Shown here in pieces: positions 7,706 through 16,307 of a stretch of DNA of 22,732 nt. The notes below the pieces were generated by a model. That model saw nothing but the letters and a program-made list of their open reading frames with translations, had not been told where the DNA came from and ran no database searches. A program made the position numbers and the translations under genes. The stretch's first letter is position 1. Each line of letters starts with the position of its first letter. The DNA comes from CAZESH01 sp964514665 (GTDB lineage: Bacteria; Bacillota; Bacilli; Paenibacillales; KCTC-25726). The DNA is taken from positions 1-22,732 of the forward strand of contig CAZESH010000036.1 in NCBI GenBank assembly GCA_964514665.1, given 5' to 3'.

Positions 7706-8889
7706 CAAATGAGGTTTAATTCCTTTCCCGCCCGGCGGATTTCCTCAACCGCCCACTGCAGATCCTCCTGTTCGTGAACAGCCATCAAGGAGAAGCGGAT
7801 TCGCGCCTGCCCTTCGGGAACCGTCGGCGGCCGAACGGCAACGGCAGCAAGCCCTGCGCGCTGCAGCCGTTCGGAGAAAACCATGGCCTGAACGTTACTG
7901 CCGACAACAACAGGCACGATCTGCGTTTCGCTCAAGCCCGTATCGAAGCCGGCATTGCCCAGCTCCCCGCGGAACCAAGCGGATAATGCGGCAAGCCGCT
8001 CCCTCCGCCAAGACTGTTCGATAGACATCTGCCAATTTTGCTCCGTAACTTGAACCAGATATGCGGGCAATGCGGTCGTGTAAATAAAGCTTCTGGATTT
8101 ATTAATTAAATAATCGATTAATACGGCATCTCCTGCGATGTACGCCCCATAGCTGCCATAGGCTTTACTGAAGGTGCCCATTTGGACATCAATTTGCGCA
8201 GACAGCCCCAGAGAATGGGCAAGCCCCTCCCCTTTTTCGGAAAATACGCCTCCGCTGTGGGCTTCATCGATCATCAGCAGCGCGTCGTATCGATTTTTCA
8301 GCGTGATTAAATCGGATAGGAGCGCCTTATCCCCATCCATGCTGAATACGGCGTCGGTTACGATCAGCTTGCGTCTGGCGGTCGAAGCCTTCTTGAGCAG
8401 CGCTTCAAGATAATTCATGTCATTGTGCCGGTAACGCAGATGGTCGGCTCTGCTGAGCACAATTCCGTCCACGATGCTGGCATGGTTCAAACGGTCGCTG
8501 AACACCGCATCGCCGCGACCGGCGAGCGCTGCAATCGCTCCGATGTTGGCCATGTAGCCGCTGCTGAAGATCAAACAGCTTTGCGTCTGTTTAAACTCGG
8601 CGAAACGGGCCTCGAATCGGGTATAAAGCGGATCATTCCCGGCAATCAGCCGCGATGCTCCCGATCCCGAATGGAATTCCGCATCCCGATCGGCATCCGC
8701 AAGGCCTTTCGTTTCCCGGGTTTGAGCGAGTCCCAGGTAATCGTTGGAGGCAAGGTTCAGCATTCGCTTGCCGCTGCGAATCATCCATCCCGGCTGCTCC
8801 GCCCTGGAAGCTTGAAGGCTCCTATACTGCGATTGCCGCTTTAACGTTTCCAACTCCTCGCGCATCCACTGCCAGCGCTCAGCCTGCAT
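7705..8889 (-). CDS. bioF: 8-amino-7-oxononanoate synthase
   Basis: PLP enzyme condensing pimeloyl-ACP (or -CoA) with L-alanine to give KAPA, the first ring-assembly step of biotin. 394 residues, the usual length. Seen: LNLASNDYLGLA near the N-terminus, FSSGYMANIGAIAAL, DRLNHASIVDG, DAVFSMDGD, DEAHSGG, and the Schiff-base Lys242 in GTFSKAYGSYG. Start: ATG 8889 has GGAGG about 9 bases upstream; an in-frame ATG at 8922 lacks a good site. It begins 42 bases after the bioB stop. Related alpha-oxoamine synthases such as Kbl (2-amino-3-ketobutyrate ligase) share the motifs, but the operon decides. Confidence 0.93.
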   Translation of the reverse strand: MQAERWQWMREELETLKRQSQYRSLQASRAEQPGWMIRSGKRMLNLASNDYLGLAQTRETKGLADADRDAEFHSGSGASRLIAGNDPLYTRFEARFAEFKQTQSCLIFSSGYMANIGAIAALAGRGDAVFSDRLNHASIVDGIVLSRADHLRYRHNDMNYLEALLKKASTARRKLIVTDAVFSMDGDKALLSDLITLKNRYDALLMIDEAHSGGVFSEKGEGLAHSLGLSAQIDVQMGTFSKAYGSYGAYIAGDAVLIDYLINKSRSFIYTTALPAYLVQVTEQNWQMSIEQSWRRERLAALSAWFRGELGNAGFDTGLSETQIVPVVVGSNVQAMVFSERLQRAGLAAVAVRPPTVPEGQARIRFSLMAVHEQEDLQWAVEEIRRAGKELNLI

Positions 8890-8931
8890 CCCTTTCACCC
8901 TCCATGAAGCAAGTCCTTGCATCCTGCCTGT

Positions 8932-9924
8932 TTATAAAGCGCATTCCTCAATCTCAAAGCCGAGATCCTTGATCATCCGGTGATCGGCACTGGCTTCCTG
9001 TCCGTCTGTCGTCAAGTAATCGCCGACAAAGATTGAATTGGCCGCATATAAGCCGAGCGGCTGCAGTGAGCGCAAATTGACCTCACGGCCTCCGGAGGCG
9101 CGGATTTCCTTGGTCGGGCAAATAAAACGGATCAGCGCCAGCACCTTCAGGCATTTGCGCGGGTTCAGTTCCTGCTTGTTCTCAAGCGGCGTGCCGGGAA
9201 TGGCATTGAGAAAATTGACGGGAATCGAGTCCGCATCCAAATCCCGCAGCGCATAGGCGATTTCGACGATTTCCTTGTCGCTCTCCCCCATCCCGACAAT
9301 ACAGCCGGAGCATGGCGACATGCCGGATGACTTGACGGTTTCCACGGTTTCCACGCGGTTGTCATAGGTATGGGTCGTAGTGATGTTGGCGTAGTTCGAG
9401 CTGCTTGTATTCAAATTGTGGTTGTAACGGTCCACACCCGCTTCCTTCAAGCGCTTGGCCTGATCATCGGAGAGAATCCCCAAACAAGCGCAAACCTTCA
9501 TCGGCATGGAGGACTTGATTTCTTTGACAGCCTCCACTACCTGGTTCAATTCCCTTTCCGAAGGTCCTCTGCCGCTTGCCACGATACAGTATGTACCCAC
9601 TTTAAGGCCCATCGCCTTCTTCGCCCCGTCTACCAGCACATCCTTCTCCAACAGCGGGTACTTGTCGATCGGTGCCTGGGAAACGATCGATTGCGAGCAA
9701 TAGCCGCAATCCTCGGGGCACAATCCGCTTTTTGCGTTAATGATCAAATTCAGCTTTACCTTTTTGCCGAAATAATGCTTTCTTACCTGAAATGCGGCAT
9801 GCAGAATCGGCAGCAGCTCATCGTCATCCGCCTGCAAAACCTGAAGTCCCTCTTCTTCCGTAATCCTTTCGCCGCGAAGCGCTTTTTCAGCCAATTGCTC
9901 CCATTTCGATTGCAATCCGATCAT
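8932..9924 (-). CDS. bioB: biotin synthase
   Basis: Radical-SAM enzyme inserting sulfur into dethiobiotin, the last step of biotin synthesis. 330 residues. The radical-SAM [4Fe-4S] ligands are Cys69, Cys73 and Cys76 in GLCPEDCGYC. The [2Fe-2S] cluster side is represented by GTYCIVASGRGP, KVCACLG, SPCSG and the Arg in IRASGGREVNLR; YNHNLNTS and QPLGLYAANSIFVGDYLTT are nearly identical to B. subtilis BioB. Start: ATG 9924 gives MIGLQSKWEQLAEKAL, which fits the family N-terminus, with AAAGGA 8 bases before it. Earlier in-frame ATGs (9948, 9933) have poorer sites. The gene begins 25 bases after the bioD stop. Confidence 0.97.
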   Translation of the reverse strand: MIGLQSKWEQLAEKALRGERITEEEGLQVLQADDDELLPILHAAFQVRKHYFGKKVKLNLIINAKSGLCPEDCGYCSQSIVSQAPIDKYPLLEKDVLVDGAKKAMGLKVGTYCIVASGRGPSERELNQVVEAVKEIKSSMPMKVCACLGILSDDQAKRLKEAGVDRYNHNLNTSSSNYANITTTHTYDNRVETVETVKSSGMSPCSGCIVGMGESDKEIVEIAYALRDLDADSIPVNFLNAIPGTPLENKQELNPRKCLKVLALIRFICPTKEIRASGGREVNLRSLQPLGLYAANSIFVGDYLTTDGQEASADHRMIKDLGFEIEECAL

Positions 9925-9949
9925 TCTCCTCATCCTTTCAGCTTGCATC

Positions 9950-10657
9950 CTATAATATTCCCAGCTTGGACAAATCCACCTTATTGCCGATGATTTTGAC
10001 CCAGCTCTTTCTCCAATGCTCAAAATCAGCGTTGGCAGCCGGCTGCGGAAGCCAGGGAAGCATCCCGATCACTTCAACGCCGCCGAAATGCTCGATCATC
10101 CGTTTGTTTTCATGCAGCGCCGGATCCGCTTGATCCGGGTAACCGTTAAGAATCACGCCAAGTACGGAAAGTCCCGACTTTCTAGCATATGACACGGATA
10201 AGAGCGTATGATTCACGGTCCCCAATCCCGCTCTGGCCACGATCAAAACCGCGAGTCCGAGATCGCGGGCAAGGTCGCTCATCAAATGGCACGAAGTCAG
10301 CGGCACGGCCAATCCGCCCGCTCCCTCCACCAGCAGATAGTCGCTGGCGGCCAATTTCCGCTTCCCGCTGCGAATCAAGTCGTCATATTCGATCATGGTT
10401 TTCGCCCGCTCTGCGGCCATCCACGGCGCAAGCGGATCCGGCAGCGTGACCGACACCAATTCCTGCTCGCTCACCGTCAATCCGGCGACTTTCTTCAGCA
10501 CATGACTGTCGGCCTCTTCGTCGCCCACGGCGACCCCGGTTTGCACAGGCTTCCATACCGAAGCCCGGACAGCATCCTGCAGCGCAGCGGCCAATCCAGC
10601 CGTCACCTGCGTTTTGCCTACACCCGTATCGGTTCCGGTTACAAAGCAACCGCGCAT
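9950..10657 (-). CDS. bioD: dethiobiotin synthetase
   Basis: ATP-dependent carboxylation of DAPA to dethiobiotin in biotin synthesis. 235 residues. P-loop GTDTGVGKT at 8-16; KPVQTG, the substrate-binding region; VEGAGGLAVPL in the middle; LGVILNGYP near 170-180. ATG 10657 is preceded by GGGAGGAGAGG and gives the family's MRGCFVTGTDTGVGKT N-terminus; the longer reading from 10765 would run through the promoter and operator, so I reject it. First gene of bioD-bioB-bioF-bioH-bioC, with small gaps or overlaps throughout. The BirA-like operator directly upstream implies repression of the whole operon when biotin is sufficient. Confidence 0.96.
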   Translation of the reverse strand: MRGCFVTGTDTGVGKTQVTAGLAAALQDAVRASVWKPVQTGVAVGDEEADSHVLKKVAGLTVSEQELVSVTLPDPLAPWMAAERAKTMIEYDDLIRSGKRKLAASDYLLVEGAGGLAVPLTSCHLMSDLARDLGLAVLIVARAGLGTVNHTLLSVSYARKSGLSVLGVILNGYPDQADPALHENKRMIEHFGGVEVIGMLPWLPQPAANADFEHWRKSWVKIIGNKVDLSKLGIL

Positions 10658-10672
10658 TTGACCTCTCCTCCC

Positions 10673-10710
10673 AATTGTTAACCTTGATGCATGATGCTTG
10701 GATAACAATA
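10673..10710 (-). promoter_or_regulatory. BirA operator of the biotin operon
   Basis: Plus-strand TTGTTAACC (10675-10683) and GGATAACAA (10700-10708) are inverted halves (one mismatch) separated by 16 bases. This matches the known BirA operator pattern TTGTNAACC-N14-16-GGTTNACAA. It lies between the -10 (10722-10727) and the bioD ribosome binding site (10662-10672), and touches the latter. Biotin-bound BirA would sit at about +5 to +42 and block transcription. Confidence 0.88.
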
Positions 10711-10721
10711 CAGACGTAAGA

Positions 10722-10750
10722 ATTGTACAATATGTTCGGCGCTGACACAA
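10722..10750 (-). promoter_or_regulatory. promoter of the biotin operon
   Basis: On the minus strand, TTGTGT (10750-10745) and TACAAT (10727-10722) are 17 bases apart, a good sigma-A arrangement. Transcription would start near 10715, just before the BirA operator. The -10 lies inside a perfect 10-base palindrome, ATTGTACAAT (10722-10731). Confidence 0.65.
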
Positions 10751-10784
10751 GCATTGACAAAACAAAGCCTCCCCAAATTATAAG

Positions 10785-10813
10785 AAAACCGCCCCGGTAA
10801 TCCCGGAGCGGCT
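10785..10813 (-). terminator. rho-independent terminator after lacZ
   Basis: On the minus strand CCGCTCCGG (10811-10803) pairs with CCGGGGCGG (10797-10789), with one G-T wobble and a 5-base loop, followed by TTTTCTTAT. It ends the lacZ transcript about 23 bases after the stop and separates it from the biotin operon promoter. Confidence 0.85.
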
Positions 10814-10835
10814 CCAATCCACGTTAAACGACGTG

Positions 10836-13800
10836 TTATTCGTCTTCCTTGAAGACGGGACACAGGCGGAACGTGAATGCAAAGGCTTCTTCATCAAAGC
10901 GATAAGCCGGCAGCAGCTCCGGACCGCAGGAGTTGGAACCGACGCCGCTCATCTGATAGTCGAGATGCACGATCGTTTCCTTTCGCTTCACAAGCTCATA
11001 AGTGTGCATGGCTTGCGTCAAATCCTCCTGCGTGTAATGCGCCGCATTGAAGGAAAATTCGCCGTCGGCGGTAAATTTAAGACCCATGCCCTGTTCGTTG
11101 GAGACGATCGCCCACTCCGTTCCGTAACGCGAACCGTTCTCCTGAGGCATCACATAGTTTTCGAACATCTCGTCTACCGTCAGCAAATAGCTGCCTTTTC
11201 GCACGCTTTGCCTTTTATCCATGTAGCTCTCGTGCGGACCCAAGCCGAAATATTCCACTTCTTCGTTTCCTGCCGGCATCGTCAGCTGCAGACCAAAACG
11301 GGGTAAAAAGGGAAGCTCTCCCCTCCTTTTCATCTCGCCCTTGACCGCGACTTCTCCCGTCCCGTCAATTGTCCACATCGCTTCGCCATAAAGGAACGGG
11401 GTACGGATATAGCCCCCCAGCGAAAAGCTTACGGTAATTTCAATCACGGACTCGGAAACCCGCTTCCACTCCGAACGGTACACCTTCATTTGAGCGCGGT
11501 CATAGCCCTCTTCCATCCACGACTTTTTAATATAGCGGTCATTGTCCGTCGGGGCGCGCCAAAGGCTGAAGCGGACCGGGGATTGAAGCATATCCAGGCC
11601 ATGCTTGCTCAGGCGGACCGGCATTCCCTCATAGAGGTCGAATACATGGACAAAATCAAAACCGCCCACGGTCAACAGATCCCCATCCTGACTGGCTTCG
11701 ACGGGGTGCGATTGGCGAATGTCCGCCGCGACCGTTTTTACTACCGGAAGCCCGAACTGTTCAAAGCTGACCTCATAGCCTGCATCCGCCCATTCATTCG
11801 CTTGTCTGGTCACACAAGAAAAGGTCAGGAAATAGCGGCTGGAAGAGGCTGCCGGAAGCTCGAAAGGCACGGTGACGATTTGCGAGGAATGCGGCGGCAC
11901 CGCGATGTCGTCCAGCTCTCCCTGTTGGATGATTGCCCCGTCTTTCTCCATTTTCCAGAGAAAACGCAGATGCGATAAATCGATAAAATCGTACAGATTG
12001 CTGATCTTCACTTTGCCGGCCCGCAAGTCGCCCGCCTCTATCCGCACAGGAGCATACACCTTCTGCAGTTCAAGCAGTCCCGTATGCGGCAAGCGGTCGG
12101 GCGATACCAAGCCGTCGATGCAAAAGTTGCCGTCATTCGGCTGATCGCCAAAATCGCCGCCATAGGCGAAGTACGATCTGCCGTCCTCCGTTTCCGTCTT
12201 GATGCCATGATCGACCCATTCCCACACGCAGCCGCCCATCAGCTTCGGATAGCGGTAAATCACGTCCCAGTAATCCTTCAAATCGCCGGGGCCGTTGCCC
12301 ATGGCATGGCTGTATTCGCACAGGAAGAGCGGCTTGCGGCTGGCTTCGTTGGCGGCATACGCTTCGATATAAGCAACGGATGCATACATATGGCTGTCCA
12401 CGTCGAGGCATTCCACATTCGGATCGCCATTATACCGCTCCGCCGCCCCTTCGTAATGCACCGGGCGGGAAGCATCCCGCTGTTTGCTCCATTCCGCCAT
12501 GGCAATATGATTGGCGCCGTAACCCGATTCGTTGCCCATCGACCACATGACGATACAGGCGTGATTCTTGTCACGCTCCACCATGCGCACGGCGCGGTCG
12601 AGAAACGCCTGTTTCCACTGCGGATCGCGGGTAAGTCTGTGCCAAGAGCCCGGATCATGCTTATCTGCAGGATCCATGCCGTGGCATTCCAAATCCGCTT
12701 CATCGACGACATAGAACCCGTATCGGTCGCATAAATCCAAAAATCGCGGATCATTGGGATAATGGGAGGTACGGACCGTATTGACATTATGGCGTTTCAT
12801 CAGCTTGAGGTCCTTGATCATGTGATTCAAGGGGATCGTCTGGCCCAGCTCGGGATGGGAATCGTGGCGGTTGACTCCCTTCAGCTTGACGGCGGCGCCG
12901 TTGATCATAAACACGCCTTGCTTGATTTCGATGCTGCGGAACCCTACGTTAAACAGCAGCACCTCTTCTCCGACGAAAGCCGCCAGCTTATACAGATAAG
13001 GATTTTCCGCATTCCACAGCTGCGGCTGAGTTACCTCCAGCTGCATGGTTTGCATACCGTCAATGGTCATCTGCCCGGCGCTTACGCTCCGTCCCCGGGC
13101 ATCCTGCAGTTCAAGCTTCACTTCTACCGGTCCCGTCGTATCGATTTCAACAGACAGCAGGCCTTTGCTGAAATCCGCCTCAAGCTGCTGGCGAATAAAC
13201 AGATCGCGTATCCGCTGCGGATCCCGCGCCAATAAATACACATCCCGGAAAATCCCTGAATAGCGCCAAAGATCCTGGTCTTCCAGGTAAGTCCCGTCGC
13301 ACCACTTCAGCACCAACACGGCAATGCTGTTCCTGCCGCCGTGAAGCTTATCGCTCAAATCGAACTCCGCCGGCACGCGGCTGCCTTGGCTGTAGCCGAC
13401 GAACGCACCGTTGACCCATAAATAGAAGCAGGCATTGACGCCTTCAAACACGATGAATTTGTCCTTTCCCTCCCAGTCCCCGGAAACGTTGAAATCGCGC
13501 ACGTAGAGTCCGGCGGGGTTTTCATCCGGCACATAGGGCGGATCGCAGGGGATCGGATAATTGACATTCGTGTAATGAAGCCGGTCATATCCGTTCGTCT
13601 GCCAGCAGGAGGGCACGAGAAGTTCGTCCCAATCGCTCACATCGGCCGACGGCAAATAAAATTCGTCCTCCACCAGCCGGATGCTTCGCTCATAGCGAAA
13701 TTTCCACATGCCGTTCAAGGTCTGGTAAAAGGGGGAATGTCCCCGCTTGGCCGCATGCGCCGAAGCTTCGTCCGCATAAGGAATGTAATAAGCTCTCGGC

Positions 13801-13859
13801 TTTTCGCGGTTGACCTCAAGCACCTCAGGATTGTCCCAATACCTGTTGATTTGTATCAA
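10836..13859 (-). CDS. lacZ: beta-galactosidase, glycoside hydrolase family 2
   Basis: Hydrolyses lactose and other beta-D-galactosides; no signal peptide, so cytoplasmic. 1007 residues, close to E. coli LacZ (1023). Parts: sugar-binding domain about 40-215, Ig-like domain about 217-325, TIM barrel about 327-620, fourth domain, and Bgal_small_N domain about 745-1000. Catalytic acid/base Glu444 in MWSMGNESGYG; nucleophile Glu515 in LCEYSHAMGNG; VNRHDSHPELG and VVDEADLECHGM are further LacZ signatures. Start is TTG 13859 with AAAGGAG 8 bases upstream (13868-13874); no nearby ATG fits. There is no lac-type regulator or permease beside it except a drug-type MFS protein upstream. A terminator follows. 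Confidence 0.96.
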   Translation of the reverse strand: MIQINRYWDNPEVLEVNREKPRAYYIPYADEASAHAAKRGHSPFYQTLNGMWKFRYERSIRLVEDEFYLPSADVSDWDELLVPSCWQTNGYDRLHYTNVNYPIPCDPPYVPDENPAGLYVRDFNVSGDWEGKDKFIVFEGVNACFYLWVNGAFVGYSQGSRVPAEFDLSDKLHGGRNSIAVLVLKWCDGTYLEDQDLWRYSGIFRDVYLLARDPQRIRDLFIRQQLEADFSKGLLSVEIDTTGPVEVKLELQDARGRSVSAGQMTIDGMQTMQLEVTQPQLWNAENPYLYKLAAFVGEEVLLFNVGFRSIEIKQGVFMINGAAVKLKGVNRHDSHPELGQTIPLNHMIKDLKLMKRHNVNTVRTSHYPNDPRFLDLCDRYGFYVVDEADLECHGMDPADKHDPGSWHRLTRDPQWKQAFLDRAVRMVERDKNHACIVMWSMGNESGYGANHIAMAEWSKQRDASRPVHYEGAAERYNGDPNVECLDVDSHMYASVAYIEAYAANEASRKPLFLCEYSHAMGNGPGDLKDYWDVIYRYPKLMGGCVWEWVDHGIKTETEDGRSYFAYGGDFGDQPNDGNFCIDGLVSPDRLPHTGLLELQKVYAPVRIEAGDLRAGKVKISNLYDFIDLSHLRFLWKMEKDGAIIQQGELDDIAVPPHSSQIVTVPFELPAASSSRYFLTFSCVTRQANEWADAGYEVSFEQFGLPVVKTVAADIRQSHPVEASQDGDLLTVGGFDFVHVFDLYEGMPVRLSKHGLDMLQSPVRFSLWRAPTDNDRYIKKSWMEEGYDRAQMKVYRSEWKRVSESVIEITVSFSLGGYIRTPFLYGEAMWTIDGTGEVAVKGEMKRRGELPFLPRFGLQLTMPAGNEEVEYFGLGPHESYMDKRQSVRKGSYLLTVDEMFENYVMPQENGSRYGTEWAIVSNEQGMGLKFTADGEFSFNAAHYTQEDLTQAMHTYELVKRKETIVHLDYQMSGVGSNSCGPELLPAYRFDEEAFAFTFRLCPVFKEDE

Positions 13860-14122
13860 GTCGATTTCTCCTTTCAGTCACACATATATAAGTATATTTC
13901 CATTTTACACATCTCATTTCATGAATTATATAAGATTATTTTTCACCCAGTATAAGAATAATGCATATATCCGTGACCAAAAATCATGTCAGGCAATGGC
14001 TAAGCAAGAAAGTACCTGATTTCAAGCCAAACTTAAACAGCGCGCACCGATTGAGTAACGGCACACGCTGGCAGCATAGCTTTGTTTAACAAGGAAGCGG
14101 TTTATTTGAGAGCTTCGAAGCT
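13860..14122 (-). other. AT-rich region between the MFS gene and lacZ
   Basis: 263 bases, with the lacZ ribosome binding site (AAAGGAG, 13868-13874) at its end. A TATAAT box is present on the minus strand (13930-13925), but no convincing -35 lies 16-18 bases upstream, so any lacZ promoter probably needs an activator. An imperfect hairpin (ATTTGA...TCAAAT around the palindrome AGCTTCGAAGCT, about 14104-14128) follows the MFS stop but has no T-run. I see no gene here. Confidence 0.4.
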
Positions 14123-15343
14123 TCAAATATTTGTGGATATTACTGTTTCTTCATGCGCTCTCTCCTTTTCGGCTCTCTCACGTAATTGGTAAATCAAAAA
14201 AATAACAAAAAAGATCACCAAGTAAATGACGATAATGCGATACATGCCGGCAAATGAGGTTAATCCGGCAATGGCGGCATTTACTGAAGAGCCTATAGAA
14301 AACCCCAAGTCAATTCCTGAAAAGTAAGTGCCGTTCGCCGCTCCCAAGCGCTCTGTCGGCACACGATCCACCATCCAGGCTTGAAGCGCCGGCATCACCG
14401 CAGACAGACCTGCCCCGCATATTCCGCCAGCGATCAAAACCATCGTAAGCGTTGTCGAATAAGAAAGCAGCAGAACGCCGATAATCGTGACCCATATTCC
14501 AGGAAAAATCACCCATGCGACACCTATCCGATCAAATACTTTGCCTGTAATCGGCCGCACGACAAACATCATCGTCGCCAGAACAAGGAAAAAGGAGCCG
14601 ATATTTTTAATATGCTGCTCATCGGCGAATAAGGAAATAAAGACTTCCACCGAGGAATAAGTTGCCGCAAACAAAAAAGCGAGAAGCGCCGGAAGCAGGG
14701 CTTTTTTTTCGAATATATCCAGTCTTTTAGAATTTCTTGCATACTTTGAATCTATTTTTTTAACTTGAAAGCTGGATTTTGCGTTTTGCACGATCATTAA
14801 TGAGAGTACAGCTGCCGCAGAAGAAAGGGCAAACAGCCATGTGTAGCCCCATTGATTCATCACCCATAGACCGAAATAAGGGGCTGTAGCCAATGAAACC
14901 GTGATGGACAGGCTAAAATAACCGAGTCCTTCTCCTCTCTTGGCGGGCGGAACAATTTCCGAAACAACGGTTCCAAAGCTCGTCGTTGTCACTCCCCAGC
15001 TCAAGCCGTGAACAACGCGCAATATTAATAATAAAAATATGCTTGTAATCCAAAAGTAGCCGAGTGAAGCCAATATTAACCAAATAAGTCCAAAAAACAG
15101 CACTTTCTTGCGTCCGATCCGATCGAGTGCCATACCTGCAAACGGTCTGGCAATTAAAGCTGAAGCCGCAAAAAAAGATATCGTTAAACCGACAATAATA
15201 TGATCCGCACCCATGTCTTCGACATAGACGGGCAAGGTCGGAAGCAGCATCTGCAGGCTGACAAACATTAAAAAGTTGGCAATGCCTAATGAAATATAAT
15301 TTTTTGTCCATAACCTCTCTTGAGGTGCATTTATTGTAGACAT
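14123..15343 (-). CDS. major facilitator superfamily transporter, drug-efflux (DHA1-like) type
   Basis: Membrane protein of 406 residues with about 12 hydrophobic helices and a central charged loop near 195-215 (KKIDSKYARNSKRLDIFEKK), the usual 6+6 layout. MFS motif A, GMALDRIGRKKVL, lies between helices 2 and 3, with a relic GKVFDRIG in the second half. The RVVHGLSWG stretch and layout recall Bacillus YwoG/YfcJ-like efflux proteins; the substrate is unknown and nothing points to lactose, so its place before lacZ need not mean galactoside uptake. ATG 15343 has GAAAGG about 8 bases upstream. It begins 36 bases after the preceding phosphatase gene. Base composition is clearly AT-richer (about 41% GC on sampled lines) than its neighbours, suggesting transfer. 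Confidence 0.9.
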   Translation of the reverse strand: MSTINAPQERLWTKNYISLGIANFLMFVSLQMLLPTLPVYVEDMGADHIIVGLTISFFAASALIARPFAGMALDRIGRKKVLFFGLIWLILASLGYFWITSIFLLLILRVVHGLSWGVTTTSFGTVVSEIVPPAKRGEGLGYFSLSITVSLATAPYFGLWVMNQWGYTWLFALSSAAAVLSLMIVQNAKSSFQVKKIDSKYARNSKRLDIFEKKALLPALLAFLFAATYSSVEVFISLFADEQHIKNIGSFFLVLATMMFVVRPITGKVFDRIGVAWVIFPGIWVTIIGVLLLSYSTTLTMVLIAGGICGAGLSAVMPALQAWMVDRVPTERLGAANGTYFSGIDLGFSIGSSVNAAIAGLTSFAGMYRIIVIYLVIFFVIFLIYQLRERAEKERAHEETVISTNI

Positions 15344-15379
15344 GTAACCGACCTTTCCACCGTTCCATCTTGCCCCGGA

Positions 15380-16222
15380 TCAATCCTTCTCTTCGCCAAC
15401 CGTATTGATGAATTCATCGTGAATCGCACCGTTGGAAGCCGCAATATTGCTCACGGTCAGAGAATAGGGTCTTCCTTGCGTATCGGTTACGCTCCCTCCC
15501 GCCTCTTTCACCAGCAGAACGCCTGCAGCCACGTCCCACGCATTCAGTCCCATTTCCCAAAAGCCGCTCAATCTGCCGGCAGCGACATAAGCCAAATGCA
15601 AGGCAGCCGAGCCCCCGTTTCTCACATTTCGCACTTTCGGAAAAATGGCCTGCAAGCCTTTCAAATTCTGCGGAAGGGAAATTTTGGAATCCGCTGGGAA
15701 TCCCGTAGCAACCAGGCTGTCCAAAAGTCTGCTTTCCGCGGAAACCTTCATTCGCTTGCCTCCCACATAGGCGCCTTGCCCCTTTTCCGCCACGAACATC
15801 TCGTCGCGGCAGGGATCGTATACCACACCGGCAATGATCTCGCCTCTGTGGGCAAGCGCCAGCGAAACGCAAAAAAACGGAAAGGAATGAACGAAATTCG
15901 TAGTCCCGTCAATCGGATCGACGATCCAGACGTATTCCTCCCGCTCCGCCTCTTCAGCCGAATGCACATTTTTGGCAAAATCCGTTTCAATGCCTTCCTC
16001 GCCGAAAAAAGCATGATCGGGAAAGTAGGTATGAATCAGCTTGCGGATCATCAATTCCGAACCCCTGTCCACTTCCGTTACCAAATCCTGATGAGATTTT
16101 TTCAGGTTCAGGTCTTGAAATTGTCCCATTTTGCTTTTAACCCATTCTCCGGCCCGTGCCGCAGTATGGACTGCCACCGCGGTAAAGCTCTTGTTCTTCA
16201 ATCCGTATTCCGCCATGTTCAA
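15380..16222 (-). CDS. suhB: inositol monophosphatase family protein (SuhB-like)
   Basis: Mg-dependent phosphatase acting on inositol-1-phosphate or related sugar phosphates (or pAp/fructose bisphosphate in relatives); cytoplasmic. 280 residues, typical length. Metal site: Glu75/Glu76 in FFGEEG, Asp102-Pro-Ile-Asp105-Gly-Thr-Thr in the family signature WIVDPIDGTTNFVH, and the C-terminal WDVAAGVLLVKEAGG. Start: TTG 16222 has AAAGGA about 9 bases upstream; an ATG two codons later (16216) has 15-base spacing, so TTG is favoured but not certain. It lies 85 bases after uvsE and 36 bases before the MFS gene. The true substrate cannot be read from sequence. Confidence 0.88.
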   Translation of the reverse strand: MNMAEYGLKNKSFTAVAVHTAARAGEWVKSKMGQFQDLNLKKSHQDLVTEVDRGSELMIRKLIHTYFPDHAFFGEEGIETDFAKNVHSAEEAEREEYVWIVDPIDGTTNFVHSFPFFCVSLALAHRGEIIAGVVYDPCRDEMFVAEKGQGAYVGGKRMKVSAESRLLDSLVATGFPADSKISLPQNLKGLQAIFPKVRNVRNGGSAALHLAYVAAGRLSGFWEMGLNAWDVAAGVLLVKEAGGSVTDTQGRPYSLTVSNIAASNGAIHDEFINTVGEEKD

Positions 16223-16307
16223 CGATTACCGTCCTTTATTTTTCGTCATCTATACATTACGTTATTTTCCAAAGGAAGTTTCGTTGAACTGCTGAAAAAT
16301 CAATATT

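Noticed and set aside
9925..10023. Longer bioB reading from 10023
   Set aside because: It would overlap the end of bioD by about 70 bases and add residues absent from other BioB proteins. ATG 9924 has AAAGGA at good spacing.
10658..10765. Longer bioD reading from 10765
   Set aside because: It would place the promoter -10 and the BirA operator inside the coding region. ATG 10657 has a strong ribosome site and gives the family's normal N-terminus.
14104..14128. Possible terminator after the MFS gene
   Set aside because: The inverted repeat is imperfect and there is no T-run on either strand, so termination cannot be claimed.
10836..15343. A lactose-utilisation operon made of the MFS gene plus lacZ
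   Set aside because: The transporter has drug-efflux-type features, a different base composition and a 263-base gap before lacZ, and no sugar regulator is nearby. Functional linkage is not supported.
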